This document shows positions 5,768 through 5,970 of a DNA stretch of 5,970 bases, one piece after another. This stretch comes from Bacteroidales bacterium Bact_20. Its GTDB lineage: Bacteria; Bacteroidota; Bacteroidia; Bacteroidales; DTU049. The position numbers and the translations under genes were made by a program. Position 1 is the first letter of the stretch, and the number at the start of each line of letters is the position of its first letter. The notes beneath the pieces are model-generated. The model saw only the letters and a program-made list of their open reading frames with translations, made no database searches and had not been told where the DNA came from. The stretch is taken from assembly GCA_001603615.1 (NCBI GenBank), contig LUZL01000056.1, forward strand, positions 1 to 5,970, written 5' to 3'.

Positions 5768-5970
5768 TTAATTAATTTTTAACAATAAATTTTTATAATA
5801 TTCTTCTAACTCAATTAAAAAGTTAATAGCTTCCTCAGAATTAGGTGCTTTGCCATGCCATAAATGATTGTTTTCTATAGATTTAACACCCTTCCCCATA
5901 GTAGTATTTGCTATCACACAGGTAGGTTTTTGTATCCAACTAATAGATTTGAAACAACATAAAAGATCAT
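5768..5970 (-). CDS. tkt: Transketolase N-terminal subunit, C-terminal end only
   Basis: Reading leftward from the window edge, 66 complete codons end in TAA at 5770-5768. The start and most of the gene lie beyond 5970. The sequence KPTCVIANTTMGKGV, then ENNHLWHGKAPN and EEA, is the characteristic end of the thiamine-diphosphate-binding half of transketolase. The protein stops shortly after this motif. A single-chain transketolase would continue into a pyrimidine-binding domain, so this is the split form in which a separate gene encodes the C-terminal subunit. Transketolase transfers two-carbon ketol units between sugar phosphates in the non-oxidative pentose phosphate pathway. The partner subunit is not visible in this window, and the downstream neighbour on the same strand is deoC, not a C-terminal subunit gene. 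Confidence 0.9.
   Translation of the reverse strand, partial: DLLCCFKSISWIQKPTCVIANTTMGKGVKSIENNHLWHGKAPNSEEAINFLIELEEYYKNLLLKIN

Noticed and set aside
1..5970. Defence island, mobile element, CRISPR or phage-related system
   Set aside because: No transposase, integrase, nuclease, reverse transcriptase, toxin-antitoxin pair or repeat array is present. Five of the seven genes are recognisable enzymes (three in core carbon metabolism, one in vitamin B6 synthesis, one esterase).

Overview
The window looks like a piece of an ordinary chromosome from an A/T-rich member of the Bacteroidota. The evidence is the Bacteroidota-type PdxJ, the DeoC type, a transketolase split into subunits, a secreted protein with Bacteroidota-style PKD-like domains, promoter boxes close to TAnnTTTG, and no Shine-Dalgarno sequences. 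I cannot name a genus. Coding density is high: no gap between genes exceeds about 90 bases, and there are no tRNAs, rRNAs, insertion sequences, CRISPR arrays or phage genes.

Layout, left to right. Positions 1-213 (+) are the last 70 codons of a gene I cannot identify. Positions 301-1617 (+) encode a secreted, cysteine-rich, multi-domain protein, which is the only lineage-specific gene here. Positions 1707-2423 (+) are pdxJ (vitamin B6 synthesis), followed closely on the same strand by a YbfF-like alpha/beta-hydrolase esterase ending at 3276. The strand then switches. Reading right to left, the end of a transketolase N-terminal subunit (5970-5768), deoC (5709-4900) and pckA (4903-3278) form a co-directional run. 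deoC and pckA overlap by four bases (ATGA), and pckA ends one base from the esterase stop codon.

Functionally the minus-strand genes fit central carbon metabolism. Transketolase interconverts pentose and triose/hexose phosphates. DeoC splits deoxyribose 5-phosphate from nucleoside breakdown into glyceraldehyde 3-phosphate and acetaldehyde. PckA makes phosphoenolpyruvate from oxaloacetate. PdxJ uses deoxyxylulose 5-phosphate, which is made from glyceraldehyde 3-phosphate and pyruvate, but that link is general metabolism and does not indicate a shared operon.

I found no convincing undescribed system. The best lead is the secreted protein: a block of about 180 residues, resembling a beta-sandwich (ligand-binding-like) domain, appears to interrupt a PKD-like domain whose two halves and cysteine pair remain recognisable on either side. 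Lesser points are a dyad across the convergent stop codons, candidate promoters with very short leaders, a 10-bp-phased direct repeat, and an ambiguous start for the esterase.
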